Assembly (NCBI RefSeq): GCF_900104775.1
Contig: NZ_FNSA01000003.1
Coordinates: 1,736,001-1,800,000, forward strand
DNA: 64,000 nucleotides
DNA from: Tsukamurella tyrosinosolvens
Lineage (GTDB): Bacteria; Actinomycetota; Actinomycetes; Mycobacteriales; Mycobacteriaceae
Reading direction: 5' to 3'
Below, one piece after another: positions 49,983 to 58,933 of the stretch. Below the pieces are notes generated by a model that was given only the letters and a program-made list of their open reading frames with translations, had not been told where the DNA came from and searched no databases. Position 1 is the first letter of the stretch, and each line of letters starts with the position of its first letter. The translations under genes and the position numbers were made by a program.

Positions 49983-51542
49983 TCAGTCGCGCCAGCTGCG
50001 CTCGAAGGGCAGGCGCCAGGCGTTCGGGGCGATCAGCTGGTGGATCGAGTTCGGGCCCCACGAGCCCGGCTCGTACGAGCGCACCGGCGGCGGATCGTCG
50101 AGCAACGGGATCGAGCGTTCCCACAGCGATTCGATGCCCTCGGCCGTGGTGAACAGCGTGTGGTCGCCGTTGATCGCGTCGAGGATGAGGCGCTCGTACG
50201 CCTCCAGCACGTCGTCGGCCTGCTCGGTGTCCTCCGTGGAGAACTGCATCGACAGCTTCGACAGTCGCATGCCCGGTCCGGGGCGCTTGCCGTAGAACGA
50301 CAGCGACACCTTGGACTCGTCGGCGAGGTCGAACGTCAGGTGGTCCGGGCCCTGCTGGCCGATGCCCGAGCCGGCCGGGAACATCGACTTCGGCGCCTCC
50401 TTGAAGGCGATCGAGATGATCCGCATGCCCTGCGCCAGCTTCTTGCCGGTGCGCAGGTAGAAGGGCACGCTGGCCCAGCGCCAGTTGTCGATCCGCGCCT
50501 TGAGCGCGATGAAGGTCTCGGTGTCGGACTCCGGGTCGACGCCGTCCTCCTGCCGGTAGCCCGCGTACTGGCCGCGGATCACGTCGTCCGGCCGGATCGG
50601 CTCCAACGAGCGGAAGACCTTGTTCTTCTCCTCCGAGATCGCGCGCGGCTCCAGCGCCGTCGGCGGCTCCATCGCGACGAACGCCATGACCTGGAACAGG
50701 TGCGTGACCACCATGTCCTTGTACGCGCCGGTGGGCTCGTAGAACGCCGCGCGGGCGTCGAGCCCCAGTGACTCGGGGATGTCGATCTGCACGTGGTCGA
50801 TGAAGTTGCGGTTCCAGATCGGCTCGAACAGACCGTTGGCGAAGCGGAACGCCAGGATGTTCTGCGCGGCCTCCTTGCCGAGGAAGTGGTCGATCCGGAA
50901 GATCTGCTTCTCCTTGAAGGTCTTGTGCACCTCGTCGTTGAGGGCCAGCGCCGACTCCAGATCCTCGCCGAAGGGCTTCTCCATGATCACCCGCGAGCGC
51001 TCGACCAGACCCGCCTCGTTCAACGTCGCGATCACCTTGGTCGCGGCCTTGGGCGGCACGCTCAGGTAGTACAGGCGGCGCACGCGCTCGCGGTCGCCTC
51101 CTGCGTCGGCGTCGGCGAGCTCCTGCTCCTTCGTCGCGACCGCCTCGGCGAGAGCCGCGGGACCGGCCGAGGTGTTGACGTAGGACAGCTTGGGCGCGAA
51201 CTGCTCCCACTGCTCAGCGGTCAGCTTGCGGGCGCCGAGCTCGTCGATCGCCTTCTTGGCGAAGGCGCGGAACTCGTCGTCGGTCATGTCGGCGAGGCTG
51301 GTGCCGATGACGCGCAGTTCGGGGGCCAGGCCGGAGACGGCCAGGTAGCCGAGGCCGCAGAGGAGCTTGCGCCGCGAGAGGTCGCCGGTGGCGCCGAACA
51401 GCACCACCAGTGTGGGATCGTCCTGCGGGGCCGTGCGGGAGCGCCGCGTGGAGCCGCTGGGATAGGCGATCGTCTGTGCCTCCTGAAGCCGTTCCGCCTT
51501 CGCGTCGTCCGTGGTCGATTCTGGCGTGCTCGCGTCCGTCAC
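49983..51542 (-). CDS. zwf: Glucose-6-phosphate dehydrogenase
   Basis: 519 residues from GTG 51542. NADP-binding GATGDLSRRKLL near residue 50, YYLSVPP, catalytic RIDHFLGKEAAQN near residue 215 and FYLRTGKKL near the substrate site. First enzyme of the oxidative pentose phosphate pathway, supplying NADPH. It is not next to opcA, tal or tkt here, unlike the usual actinobacterial cluster, so it may be a second isoform. Confidence 0.96.
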   Translation of the reverse strand: MTDASTPESTTDDAKAERLQEAQTIAYPSGSTRRSRTAPQDDPTLVVLFGATGDLSRRKLLCGLGYLAVSGLAPELRVIGTSLADMTDDEFRAFAKKAIDELGARKLTAEQWEQFAPKLSYVNTSAGPAALAEAVATKEQELADADAGGDRERVRRLYYLSVPPKAATKVIATLNEAGLVERSRVIMEKPFGEDLESALALNDEVHKTFKEKQIFRIDHFLGKEAAQNILAFRFANGLFEPIWNRNFIDHVQIDIPESLGLDARAAFYEPTGAYKDMVVTHLFQVMAFVAMEPPTALEPRAISEEKNKVFRSLEPIRPDDVIRGQYAGYRQEDGVDPESDTETFIALKARIDNWRWASVPFYLRTGKKLAQGMRIISIAFKEAPKSMFPAGSGIGQQGPDHLTFDLADESKVSLSFYGKRPGPGMRLSKLSMQFSTEDTEQADDVLEAYERLILDAINGDHTLFTTAEGIESLWERSIPLLDDPPPVRSYEPGSWGPNSIHQLIAPNAWRLPFERSWRD

Positions 51543-51593
51543 GGAGGGAATCGTCGCATTCCCGGGCGGTCGGCGCGCGACGGCACGGCGGAT

Positions 51594-52106
51594 TCACCCC
51601 GACGGGCCGGCGTCCGGCAGCAGTCGGACCGGCGCGGCGCCCACGAGCAGCAGGGGATTGAAGTACTCGGCGGCATGCCCCGCGCCGCGCCGCAGGCCCC
51701 AGTGCAGGCACGCCACCGCCGGGCAGCCCTCGTGTCCCGCCGCCACGCGGCCCAGCGGCGTGCCGGTCCCGACCTCGTCGCCCTCGCGGACGGCCGGTTC
51801 GTCGAGCGGCTCGTAGGTGGTGAGCAGGCCGTTCGGGTGCTGCACCGACACCACGACGCGGTCGTCCACCCGGCCCACGTGGTGCACCCGGCCTGCGCCG
51901 GCGGCGTACACCGTCTGCCCCGGGGCGGCTGCGAGGTCGGCGCCGCGGTGCCCCGGCTGCCACCGCTTCTCCGGGTTCGCGAAGGGCCGCACGACGGCCG
52001 GTCGGGGGTCCAGCGGCCAGTCGTAGTCCCCGGCCGCCCGGGCGGGCGCGGCGCCCGCGAGGACGGCGAGGACCAGGGCGAGTGCCGAGCGGGTGACCGT
52101 GCGCAT
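51594..52106 (-). CDS. Secreted M23 (LytM) peptidase relative with altered active site
   Basis: 170 residues with a signal peptide (ALALVLAVLAGAAPARA). Zinc ligands of the LytM fold are visible: His53 and Asp57 in GHRGADLA, and His135 in CLHWGL. The first His of the usual HxH catalytic pair is Cys133. Mycobacterial relatives near rpsB share a similar CLHWG motif as far as I recall. It may bind peptidoglycan without cutting, or cut poorly. Confidence 0.85.
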   Translation of the reverse strand: MRTVTRSALALVLAVLAGAAPARAAGDYDWPLDPRPAVVRPFANPEKRWQPGHRGADLAAAPGQTVYAAGAGRVHHVGRVDDRVVVSVQHPNGLLTTYEPLDEPAVREGDEVGTGTPLGRVAAGHEGCPAVACLHWGLRRGAGHAAEYFNPLLLVGAAPVRLLPDAGPSG

Positions 52107-52156
52107 ATCCCGACGATGCCGCACGGCACCGTCGGGCATCGGTCCGGACGGGGCCG

Positions 52157-52185
52157 CCTGTGGAGGGATTCGGCGTTTCCACAGG
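52157..52185. repeat. Inverted repeat CCTGTGGA / TCCACAGG
   Basis: Perfect 8-bp arms (52157-52164 and 52178-52185) separated by 13 bp, in the gap between the M23 gene start and the end of the upstream minus-strand gene. Each arm resembles half of a DnaA-box-like TCCACAG element. It may be a terminator or a protein site. Confidence 0.5.
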
Positions 52186-52207
52186 GGGTTGACACCGGCC
52201 GCTCGAC

Positions 52208-53491
52208 TCAGCCGGGGAGGCGGCGGGGGCCGCCGCCGAGGGCGTCGGCCGCCACCTGGAGTACCGGCGCGAGGACCGGGGCGCGGAGGATCCACCCCAC
52301 GATCGCCCAGCCCAGCCCGAGGTGTTCGAGCGCGCGCCCGATCGCGGCGAGGCCCGACGCCGTGCCCGAGCCGTCGGGTCGCGCGTAGCGGACGCGGCGC
52401 AGGCCCGCAGGGTGCTCCTCCGCGGCGCGGATCGTCAACTGCTCCGGCGCGCGGGCGGCGAACCATGCTCCGACCGGAGCGCAGACAGCGCAGGTCGCGG
52501 AGACCCACAACTCGGCGGGCCCACCGCCGTCGACGGGCCGGGGTCGCGGTCGCCACGTGGGCACCGTGCGCCGATAGTCCCGCCAATCGGGACCGAACCG
52601 GCCGGCGAGTTCGCCGTCCTCGTGCCGCGCGGCGAGGGCGGCGGCGAAGGCCACCGCGACCAGCGCTGCGGCGGCGAGCCGCCATTCGCGCAGCGCCGCC
52701 GCCTCGATGAGCAGGATCGCGGCGGCGCACGCCTGCATCGGGTTCGCGAGGTAGGCGTACGGCCCCGTCCGCACCAGGCGCGGCGGCGGATCCCAGGGAA
52801 AGGGCGTGCCGCCGTTCTCGGCGAACTCGGCCACCGCCCGCTGCGCGACGATCGCCAGGAGCAGGCCGCCCTGGATCCACAGCGACAGCACCGGGCGCGA
52901 CCAGGCGGCGAGCGCCTCGCCCCACGAGCGGCCGGCGAAGGCGAGCGCGACGGTCGGCAGGCACCACGTCAGGATCGCCGTGAACAGGAGCGTCTGCAGC
53001 CATGACCGCACCCGGATCGCACGTCGCCGCGCGGTCAGCTCGCCCAGGACGAGGCCCGGAACCAGGGCGACCGCGACGGCCGCCGCCTCGCCCCACAGCC
53101 ATGCCGGCCCGAGCACGACGAGCGGCTCCAGTGCGGCCATCGCGATCAGGTCGGCGGCGACGAGCACCGTCACCGTCAGCGCGGGACGCACCAACGCGCC
53201 CAGCAGGACGGGGACCGCGCCCCACAGCACCGCCCAGCCGAGGACGACGTCGACCGGCACGCCCGCCCACACCGACCCCACGACCGGCGCGTCGGCCGTG
53301 CCGAACGACCACCAGCCGGCGCGCACCGCGACCGCGTTCACCGCAACGAGGGCCACCGCGTTCCACAGCGCCGCGAGCGCGGCGCCGGACCGGCGCGGCC
53401 GATCCGTGGTGACGGCCGCCGCCCCGGCGAGGAGCCACGGGACGAGGGCGACCGCGGGCCGCAGCACCTCGAGCGGGACGTCGGCGGGCAC
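52208..53491 (-). CDS. Membrane methyltransferase-like protein fused to a DCC thiol domain
   Basis: 427 residues. The first 300 carry about eight transmembrane helices and end in the isoprenylcysteine methyltransferase/PEMT-type signature RTGPYAYLANPMQ ... FGPDWRDYRRTVPTW. The last 110 residues are a DCC (DUF393) domain: Cys pair in ATCAVCAPVGAW and the conserved ARPDGSGTASGLAAIGRAL. DCC proteins are thioredoxin-like. The join of a lipid or thiol methyltransferase-like membrane unit with a DCC domain looks like a genuine fusion. Confidence 0.8.
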   Translation of the reverse strand: MPADVPLEVLRPAVALVPWLLAGAAAVTTDRPRRSGAALAALWNAVALVAVNAVAVRAGWWSFGTADAPVVGSVWAGVPVDVVLGWAVLWGAVPVLLGALVRPALTVTVLVAADLIAMAALEPLVVLGPAWLWGEAAAVAVALVPGLVLGELTARRRAIRVRSWLQTLLFTAILTWCLPTVALAFAGRSWGEALAAWSRPVLSLWIQGGLLLAIVAQRAVAEFAENGGTPFPWDPPPRLVRTGPYAYLANPMQACAAAILLIEAAALREWRLAAAALVAVAFAAALAARHEDGELAGRFGPDWRDYRRTVPTWRPRPRPVDGGGPAELWVSATCAVCAPVGAWFAARAPEQLTIRAAEEHPAGLRRVRYARPDGSGTASGLAAIGRALEHLGLGWAIVGWILRAPVLAPVLQVAADALGGGPRRLPG

Positions 53492-53492
53492 G

Positions 53493-54515
53493 TCAGGCGG
53501 GGAGGGCGAGCGAGCCGATGAGGTAGTCCGCCGCGCGCTGGGCGACCGCTCTCTCCAGCGGGGTCCAGTACGCCGCGGGGGAGAGGCGCCGGTCGAAGGT
53601 GAGCGACCAGACGACGCGGGTGCCGCCCGCGACCGGCTCCCAGCGCACCGTCGAACCGCGCCAGGCGAGCCACGTCGCGATCGGGGTGGCGTCCTTCACC
53701 GCGACGTAGTCCACCGACCGGTCGCCCGCCGCGGCCACGCGCAGCGTCAGGGTCGACGGTGCCGTGCCCCAGTGGTGCCCGTGCAGGGGCGCGGCGCGTT
53801 CCGGCGCGCCGCTGAAGAGGATGTGTCGCGCGTCGCCCGGGGCGAGACCCTCCGGGTGGTCGACGAGCGGACGCGGGAAGCCCAGGGCGAGCGCCCCCGT
53901 CGGCTCGCCGAAGCGCAGCGGCGCCGCGAGGGCGGCCCGCACCTGGTCGGGGGTGGCCGCCACGACCCGCTCGGCGGTGACGGTGTTCTCCGCGGGCAGC
54001 GTGAGGGCCGGGACCGCGCCCTCCGTCGACGCGACGGCGAGCAGTAGGGCGGCCGCGGCAACCACCCGCGCGCCGCGACCGCCCTTGCGGACGGTGTTGA
54101 CCAGGGCGGCGACCAGAAGCGCCACCGCGTAAACCAGGGGAGCGGCGAACAGCACGCACACGACGCCCTCCCCGGCGAAGATCGTGGCGATGAGCAAGAA
54201 CAGCGTGGTGCCCTTGAGCACGATGCCGTAGGCGCTCGTCGACGGCCGCGAGAGCACCAGGAGGGCGGCGAGCAGCGCGGGCAGCCCGACGTAGAACACC
54301 GAGGTCTGGTTCAGCCAGCCGTTCATCGACCGCATCACGAGGCTGCCGACCACGCACACCACGATGAGCGCCAGCATCGTCAGGACGGCGGGCCGCCGGC
54401 TCAGCGGCACCGCCTCCGGGGCAGGAGTGGCAGCCGGATCGGCGCCCGGGTCCCGATCGTCCGGCGGTGCCGGCTCGCGAGCGTCGTCCGGCCCCGGCGA
54501 CGGGGGAGTGCTCAC
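53493..54515 (-). CDS. Membrane protein with C-terminal SRPBCC domain
   Basis: 340 residues from GTG 54515, which overlaps the M48 stop (GTGA). A Pro/Asp-rich cytoplasmic N-terminus (about 45 residues) is followed by four or five transmembrane helices, then an external SRPBCC/polyketide-cyclase-like domain of about 160 residues (VTAERVVAATPDQVRAALA, TRVVWSLTFDRRLSPAAYW). It ends 2 bp from the next gene. The coupled start suggests that it works with the upstream protease. Confidence 0.75.
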   Translation of the reverse strand: MSTPPSPGPDDAREPAPPDDRDPGADPAATPAPEAVPLSRRPAVLTMLALIVVCVVGSLVMRSMNGWLNQTSVFYVGLPALLAALLVLSRPSTSAYGIVLKGTTLFLLIATIFAGEGVVCVLFAAPLVYAVALLVAALVNTVRKGGRGARVVAAAALLLAVASTEGAVPALTLPAENTVTAERVVAATPDQVRAALAAPLRFGEPTGALALGFPRPLVDHPEGLAPGDARHILFSGAPERAAPLHGHHWGTAPSTLTLRVAAAGDRSVDYVAVKDATPIATWLAWRGSTVRWEPVAGGTRVVWSLTFDRRLSPAAYWTPLERAVAQRAADYLIGSLALPA

Positions 54516-55579
54516 TCGCCCTCGTCGTACTTCCGTGCCGAGTTGCGGCGCCACTCGTCGATCTTGCGGCCGACGCCGGTCGCGACGTCGGTCACGCCCT
54601 GCCCCACGGTGTTCACGGCCGAGGCCCCGAAGTCCCGCAGCGTGGTGATCAGCGGATCGGCGGAGGCGTCGAAGCCGTCCTTGTACGTGCGCGCGGCGGT
54701 CTTGAACTCGTCCGCCGTGCTGGCCTTGTCGTCGTCGGCGCGCTGCGGATACTCGCCGCCGATGATGCGGCCGTAATCGCCGCGCTCCACCCAGCGGTTC
54801 AGGTCGGCGGCGCGCAACACGGAGAACGGGTGCGACTGCAGTTCGAGGTTGAGCAACTTGAGCACACCGTCGCGCAGGTCGCCCGTGCGCTCGTACTCGG
54901 CGGCCTGGGCGAGGAAGCGCTGCGTGTCCATCTCGCCGAGGCGGGTGCCGCCCGCGGTCTTCATGTGCACACGCATCGCGACGTCGGGGTCCTGCACGCA
55001 CAGCAGGCCGGCGCGGTCGCCCGACAGCTCGGACTTGCGCTGCCACTCCATGAGGGCCGCGACGAGCGCGCGCAGCGCCCAGCCGCCGATGGGGATCAGG
55101 CCGAACGTGCCCGCGAGCCGCATGAGGTGCATGAGCATCGTGCGGTAGACGGCGTGGCCGGAGAGGGCATGACCGAGCTCGTGGCCGATCACGAACCGCT
55201 TCTCCTCATCGTCGAGCAGCTCGAGCAGGCCGGTGTTGATCACGATGAACGGCTTGTCCATGCCGATGGTCAGGGCGTTCACCGTGGGGCTCTGCACCAC
55301 GTACAGCTCGGGGACGGTATCCGTGTCCAGCACGCGCGCGCAGTCCACGAGCATCTCGTGCAGGTCGCGGAACTGACGGTCGTCCGCGCGCACTCCCGAC
55401 GCGAGGAACAGGAGCCGATGCTGGCGCTCGCGCAGCAGCGCGGAGATCGCCTTGAGGACGGTGTCGAAGCCCTTGAGACTGCGCAGGGCGACGAGCGCGG
55501 CCCGATCCGCGGGGTGCTCCCACGCGCGGGTGCTGATTCCGGGCAGTGAACGGTAGGTTCGAGAGACTGAATCGGTCAT
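54512..55579 (-). CDS. M48 family zinc metalloprotease
   Basis: 355 residues. Zinc motif HELGH in RFVIGHELGHALSGH, third ligand probably the Glu of WQRKSELSGDRAG. One or two hydrophobic helices (LAGTFGLIPIGGWAL) may anchor it. HtpX/Ste24-like enzymes cut damaged membrane proteins or small substrates. First gene of an operon that continues into the SRPBCC membrane protein and perhaps the methyltransferase-DCC fusion. Confidence 0.92.
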   Translation of the reverse strand: MTDSVSRTYRSLPGISTRAWEHPADRAALVALRSLKGFDTVLKAISALLRERQHRLLFLASGVRADDRQFRDLHEMLVDCARVLDTDTVPELYVVQSPTVNALTIGMDKPFIVINTGLLELLDDEEKRFVIGHELGHALSGHAVYRTMLMHLMRLAGTFGLIPIGGWALRALVAALMEWQRKSELSGDRAGLLCVQDPDVAMRVHMKTAGGTRLGEMDTQRFLAQAAEYERTGDLRDGVLKLLNLELQSHPFSVLRAADLNRWVERGDYGRIIGGEYPQRADDDKASTADEFKTAARTYKDGFDASADPLITTLRDFGASAVNTVGQGVTDVATGVGRKIDEWRRNSARKYDEGE

Positions 55580-55585
55580 ACGGCC

Positions 55586-55591
55586 ACGTTA
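55586..55591 (-). promoter_or_regulatory. -10 box for leaderless start of the M48 gene
   Basis: On the minus strand TAACGT (55591-55586) ends 6 nt before the ATG at 55579, next to the 3' end of the MFS gene. Confidence 0.45.
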
Positions 55592-56785
55592 CCGGCTCGC
55601 GGTTGGCGTTCGCTTGGCGATCACGAAGGACGCCGCCGCGCCCACCGCGCACAGCACCATCACCGAGCCGAGGACCACCGGATTTCCGCCGATGCCGGCG
55701 AACAGCGCCGCGACGCCGCCGAGCACCATGCGCGCCGCGCCCAGTGCCGCGGAGGCGGTCCCGGCGAGGTCGCCGTGATCGTCGAGGGCGAGGGCCGCCA
55801 CCGTCGGCATCACGAGGCCGAGGCTCGAGACCGTGACGAACAGCGAGGCGATCACCAGCGGCGGCTGCGCGGCCGCGAGGGACGCCAGGGACGCGACCGA
55901 GCCGATCACCATGCCGGCCAGGCCGATGCGGACCAACGATGCCACAGGCACGCGGCCCACCAGCCGACCGCCGATCAGATTGGTGGCGAGCAGACCCACT
56001 GCGTTGACGGCGAAGACGATGCTGAACTGCGACTCCGAGTAGCCGTAGTGGCTCTGGAAGACGAACGCCGAGGTGGAGATGTAGGCGAACATCGCCGCGA
56101 AGGCCAGGCCGCCCGTCAGGGTCAGCGCGACGAACCGCCGGTCCCGGGCGAGCGAGAGGAAGCCGCTCGCCACCGATCCCCAACCCACCGGTCGACGGTC
56201 CGCCGGCGGGAGCGTCTCCGGCACCTTCGCGGCGGCGATCGCGAGCAGCGCCACGCCGAGCACGGCGAGCACGACGAAGAGGCCGCGCCAGTCCATGAAC
56301 CGCAGCAGCTGCGCGCCCGCGAGCGGCGCGACGATCGGGGCCACGCCGCCGACGGCCATGAGCGCGGCGATCATCCGGGCGGCGGCGACGCCGTCGAACA
56401 GGTCCCGGACGATGGCGAGGCTCAGCACGATCCCGGCCGCGCCCGCAGCCCCCTGGAGGAGCCGCGCGACGTCGAGCAGGTACACCGACGGGGCGACGGC
56501 GCACAGCAGCGAGCTGACGATGAACAGCGCCATCCCGACGACCATCGGGCGGCGCCGGCCGATCGAATCCGACAGCGGCCCCACGAAGATCTGCCCGACG
56601 GCGAGTCCGATCAGGCAGGCGGTGAGCGTCGCCTGGATCGCCGGCTGCGAGGCGTCGAGGTCCGCGGCGGCGGCGGGGAGGGCGGGGAGGTAGAGGTCGG
56701 TCGTGATGGGACCGAACGCCGACAGCGAGCCCAGGATGAGGGCCAGCCGCAGGTTTCCTCGGGAGTCTGCGCGGGGTCGTGACAC
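55589..56785 (-). CDS. MFS drug transporter, Bcr/CflA type
   Basis: 398 residues, twelve transmembrane helices, from GTG 56785. The DLYLPALPAAAADLDAS motif in helix 1-2 and PLSDSIGRRRPMVVGM are typical of Bcr/CflA multidrug efflux proteins (DHA1 family). It follows the FN3-domain gene by 3 bp on the same strand and may be read through from the Hsp70 promoter. Confidence 0.92.
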   Translation of the reverse strand: MSRPRADSRGNLRLALILGSLSAFGPITTDLYLPALPAAAADLDASQPAIQATLTACLIGLAVGQIFVGPLSDSIGRRRPMVVGMALFIVSSLLCAVAPSVYLLDVARLLQGAAGAAGIVLSLAIVRDLFDGVAAARMIAALMAVGGVAPIVAPLAGAQLLRFMDWRGLFVVLAVLGVALLAIAAAKVPETLPPADRRPVGWGSVASGFLSLARDRRFVALTLTGGLAFAAMFAYISTSAFVFQSHYGYSESQFSIVFAVNAVGLLATNLIGGRLVGRVPVASLVRIGLAGMVIGSVASLASLAAAQPPLVIASLFVTVSSLGLVMPTVAALALDDHGDLAGTASAALGAARMVLGGVAALFAGIGGNPVVLGSVMVLCAVGAAASFVIAKRTPTASR

Positions 56786-56788
56786 CCG

Positions 56789-58918
56789 TCAATCCAACAG
56801 CAGGTGCGCCGTCGGGGCGAAATCGGGTGCGAGGAGCAGCGTGCCGTCGGGCCCCCGCCGGCAGGCCGCGACGGCGACATGCGCCGGGCGCGGAAGATCC
56901 GCGGGAAGGATTGCGCCGCCGTCGATCTGGTACCGCGTGTTGGTCACCTTCCACGACCGGGCGGTCGGGTCCACGGGCGAGCGCGGCGCGCCGCCGACGC
57001 GGGAGGTCACGTACACCTCCGTCACCTCGGGCGGCCAGTCGAAGGTGACCCGTCCGTCGGTGAACGCCACGTTCGTGATGGCAGGGAAGTCCACGGGGAG
57101 CCCGGGGGCCGACGGTGCCGGCCGCGGCGCGACGGGCGTCGGGGTGGACGGAGCCGGTGGCGGCGTGGCGGCCGGGGCCGGGGCCGGGGCCGGGGTCGGA
57201 GCGGGGGCGGGCCGCGCGTCGGAACGGGCCTCGGCCGACGGGACGCCGCCGACCACGGCGACGACCGCGTAGACCGGCACCGCGCGGCGGGGTGCGCCGC
57301 CGTCCTCGAGTCGTGTGTCGCGCGTGCGCCCGACGACGCTCCAGCCACCGTCGGGCCGCTGCCGGCTGACCTTGTAGTCGGCCGCCGGGTGCGGCGAGGA
57401 CCAGGTGATCACCACGGCACCGTCGGCCTGCTGGGCCGTGACGGCGGTGGGCGGCGCGGGCGCCGTCGCCGGCGCCGCGGTCGGCGGTGGGGCCGGCGTG
57501 GGCGGTGCCGAGGTCGGGCCGTGCGGCGCGGTGCCGGGGCCCGCCTGCGCGCGGCGAGCCTCGTCGATGGCCTCCTGCAGCGTCGGCTGGCCGGGCGGCG
57601 GCGGAGCGTCGAGCGCGCGGCGCTGCAGCTGGGCCAGCGCGCGGGAGGCATCGGCGTACCGTCCTGCGGCGCGGGCCGCTGCGACCTCCCGCCAGAGCGC
57701 TGCGGCCTCGTCGAGCACGCGCTGCGCCTCGTCGGCGACGGTGCGGAGCTGAGTGCCGGCCGTTCCGTCGTCCAGCGCGTGGGCCTCGGCGGCGAGGCGG
57801 GCCGCCTCGGCCGGGCGGCCGCGGCGCAGCGCCGCGCGGGCGCCCTTGAGCGGCGCCTCCCACGCCCGCGGACCGCCGGCCGGAGCCGGAGTGGCCGTCG
57901 GCGGGGTGGTCCGGGCGGGCGTCGATGCGGGTGGCGCGTGGCCGACCCCACCGCCGTACTCGGCGGCCAGCTCGGCGAGCACTCGCTCGGCGGTGGCTCG
58001 GTCGAGCCCCAGTTGCTCGCCCTCGCCGGCGAGGTACTCGTAGTCTGGCCCGATGAGCCGGTCCTCGATGAGGATCGCCGCGCGGACCTTGGGGCGCAGC
58101 GCCTCCGTCGCGTCCGCGACCACGGCGCGGGCGTACGCGTCGGCGAGCGGGCCGCCGACGGTGAGCACCTCGCGCACGTGCACGCCGAGCTCGTCGAGCA
58201 CCGCGCGGCCGCGGCCGGGGCGCATCTCGCGGGCGCGACGGTGCAGGACGTCGGCCCGCCCCCGGATCTCCATCCCGTCGTGCGCGTCGGTGATCGTCAG
58301 GCCGAGCAGGGCGAACAGGGTCGGCACGCGCTCCCCGCACAGCTCGCCCCACTCGGTGAGCAGCGCGCGGATCTGCGCCCGGCGCTGTGCGGTGAGGCCG
58401 CCGGGAACGGCGTCCGGCGCGGGGGTGGCATCGGGGAGCACCCGGTGGCGCCGTAGCCGGACGGCGACCTCGGCGGCGGTGAGGCCGCCCAGCGCGCCGA
58501 TCTCCTCGAGCCCGGCGACCTTCTCGGCGGGCACGCCGCCGTAGCGCTCGACGAGCCGCGTGATGGCGGTGTCGAGGATCTCGTACCGGGCGGCGCCCCG
58601 TTCGTCGCGCTCGGCGCGGACCCGGGCCGCCTCCGCCGCGCGGCTCGTGGCCGACCGCAGCGGCGCGCTGCGCTGCTCGTGCTCGTCGACGAGGCGGGCG
58701 ACCAGCGTGCGGTACTTCGGGTGGTCGCGCTGCCGCTGCCAGAAGCCCCAGACCTCGTCGAGCCGGGCCGCCACCTCGGCGTCGGTGAGGCCGGTGGCGT
58801 CGAGGGGCAGGTCGTACAGCTCGAAGGCGTCGGCCAGGTCGGGGCCGCCACGCTTCGCGATCGCGGCGAGGACCCGTTTGCGGTAGTCGTTGGGGTCGAA
58901 GGGCGGCATCGGCGTCAT
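56789..58918 (-). CDS. FN3-domain protein of the Hsp70 module
   Basis: 709 residues. The N-terminal 340 are helical, with repeated units of the type ...LTDAEVAARLDEVW and LTAAEVAVRLRRH. Residues about 340-470 include TPR-like helices (ALRRGRPAEAARLAAEAHAL). After a Pro/Ala linker, two fibronectin-III-like beta domains follow (VVITWSSPHPAADYKVSRQ near 530; VTFDWPPEVTEVYV near 630). It starts 15 bp after the Hsp70 stop, so the two probably act together. The N-terminal repeats might replace a J-domain co-chaperone; the family is otherwise unknown to me. Confidence 0.75.
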   Translation of the reverse strand: MTPMPPFDPNDYRKRVLAAIAKRGGPDLADAFELYDLPLDATGLTDAEVAARLDEVWGFWQRQRDHPKYRTLVARLVDEHEQRSAPLRSATSRAAEAARVRAERDERGAARYEILDTAITRLVERYGGVPAEKVAGLEEIGALGGLTAAEVAVRLRRHRVLPDATPAPDAVPGGLTAQRRAQIRALLTEWGELCGERVPTLFALLGLTITDAHDGMEIRGRADVLHRRAREMRPGRGRAVLDELGVHVREVLTVGGPLADAYARAVVADATEALRPKVRAAILIEDRLIGPDYEYLAGEGEQLGLDRATAERVLAELAAEYGGGVGHAPPASTPARTTPPTATPAPAGGPRAWEAPLKGARAALRRGRPAEAARLAAEAHALDDGTAGTQLRTVADEAQRVLDEAAALWREVAAARAAGRYADASRALAQLQRRALDAPPPPGQPTLQEAIDEARRAQAGPGTAPHGPTSAPPTPAPPPTAAPATAPAPPTAVTAQQADGAVVITWSSPHPAADYKVSRQRPDGGWSVVGRTRDTRLEDGGAPRRAVPVYAVVAVVGGVPSAEARSDARPAPAPTPAPAPAPAATPPPAPSTPTPVAPRPAPSAPGLPVDFPAITNVAFTDGRVTFDWPPEVTEVYVTSRVGGAPRSPVDPTARSWKVTNTRYQIDGGAILPADLPRPAHVAVAACRRGPDGTLLLAPDFAPTAHLLLD

Positions 58919-58933
58919 GATCGGCGGTCCCGG

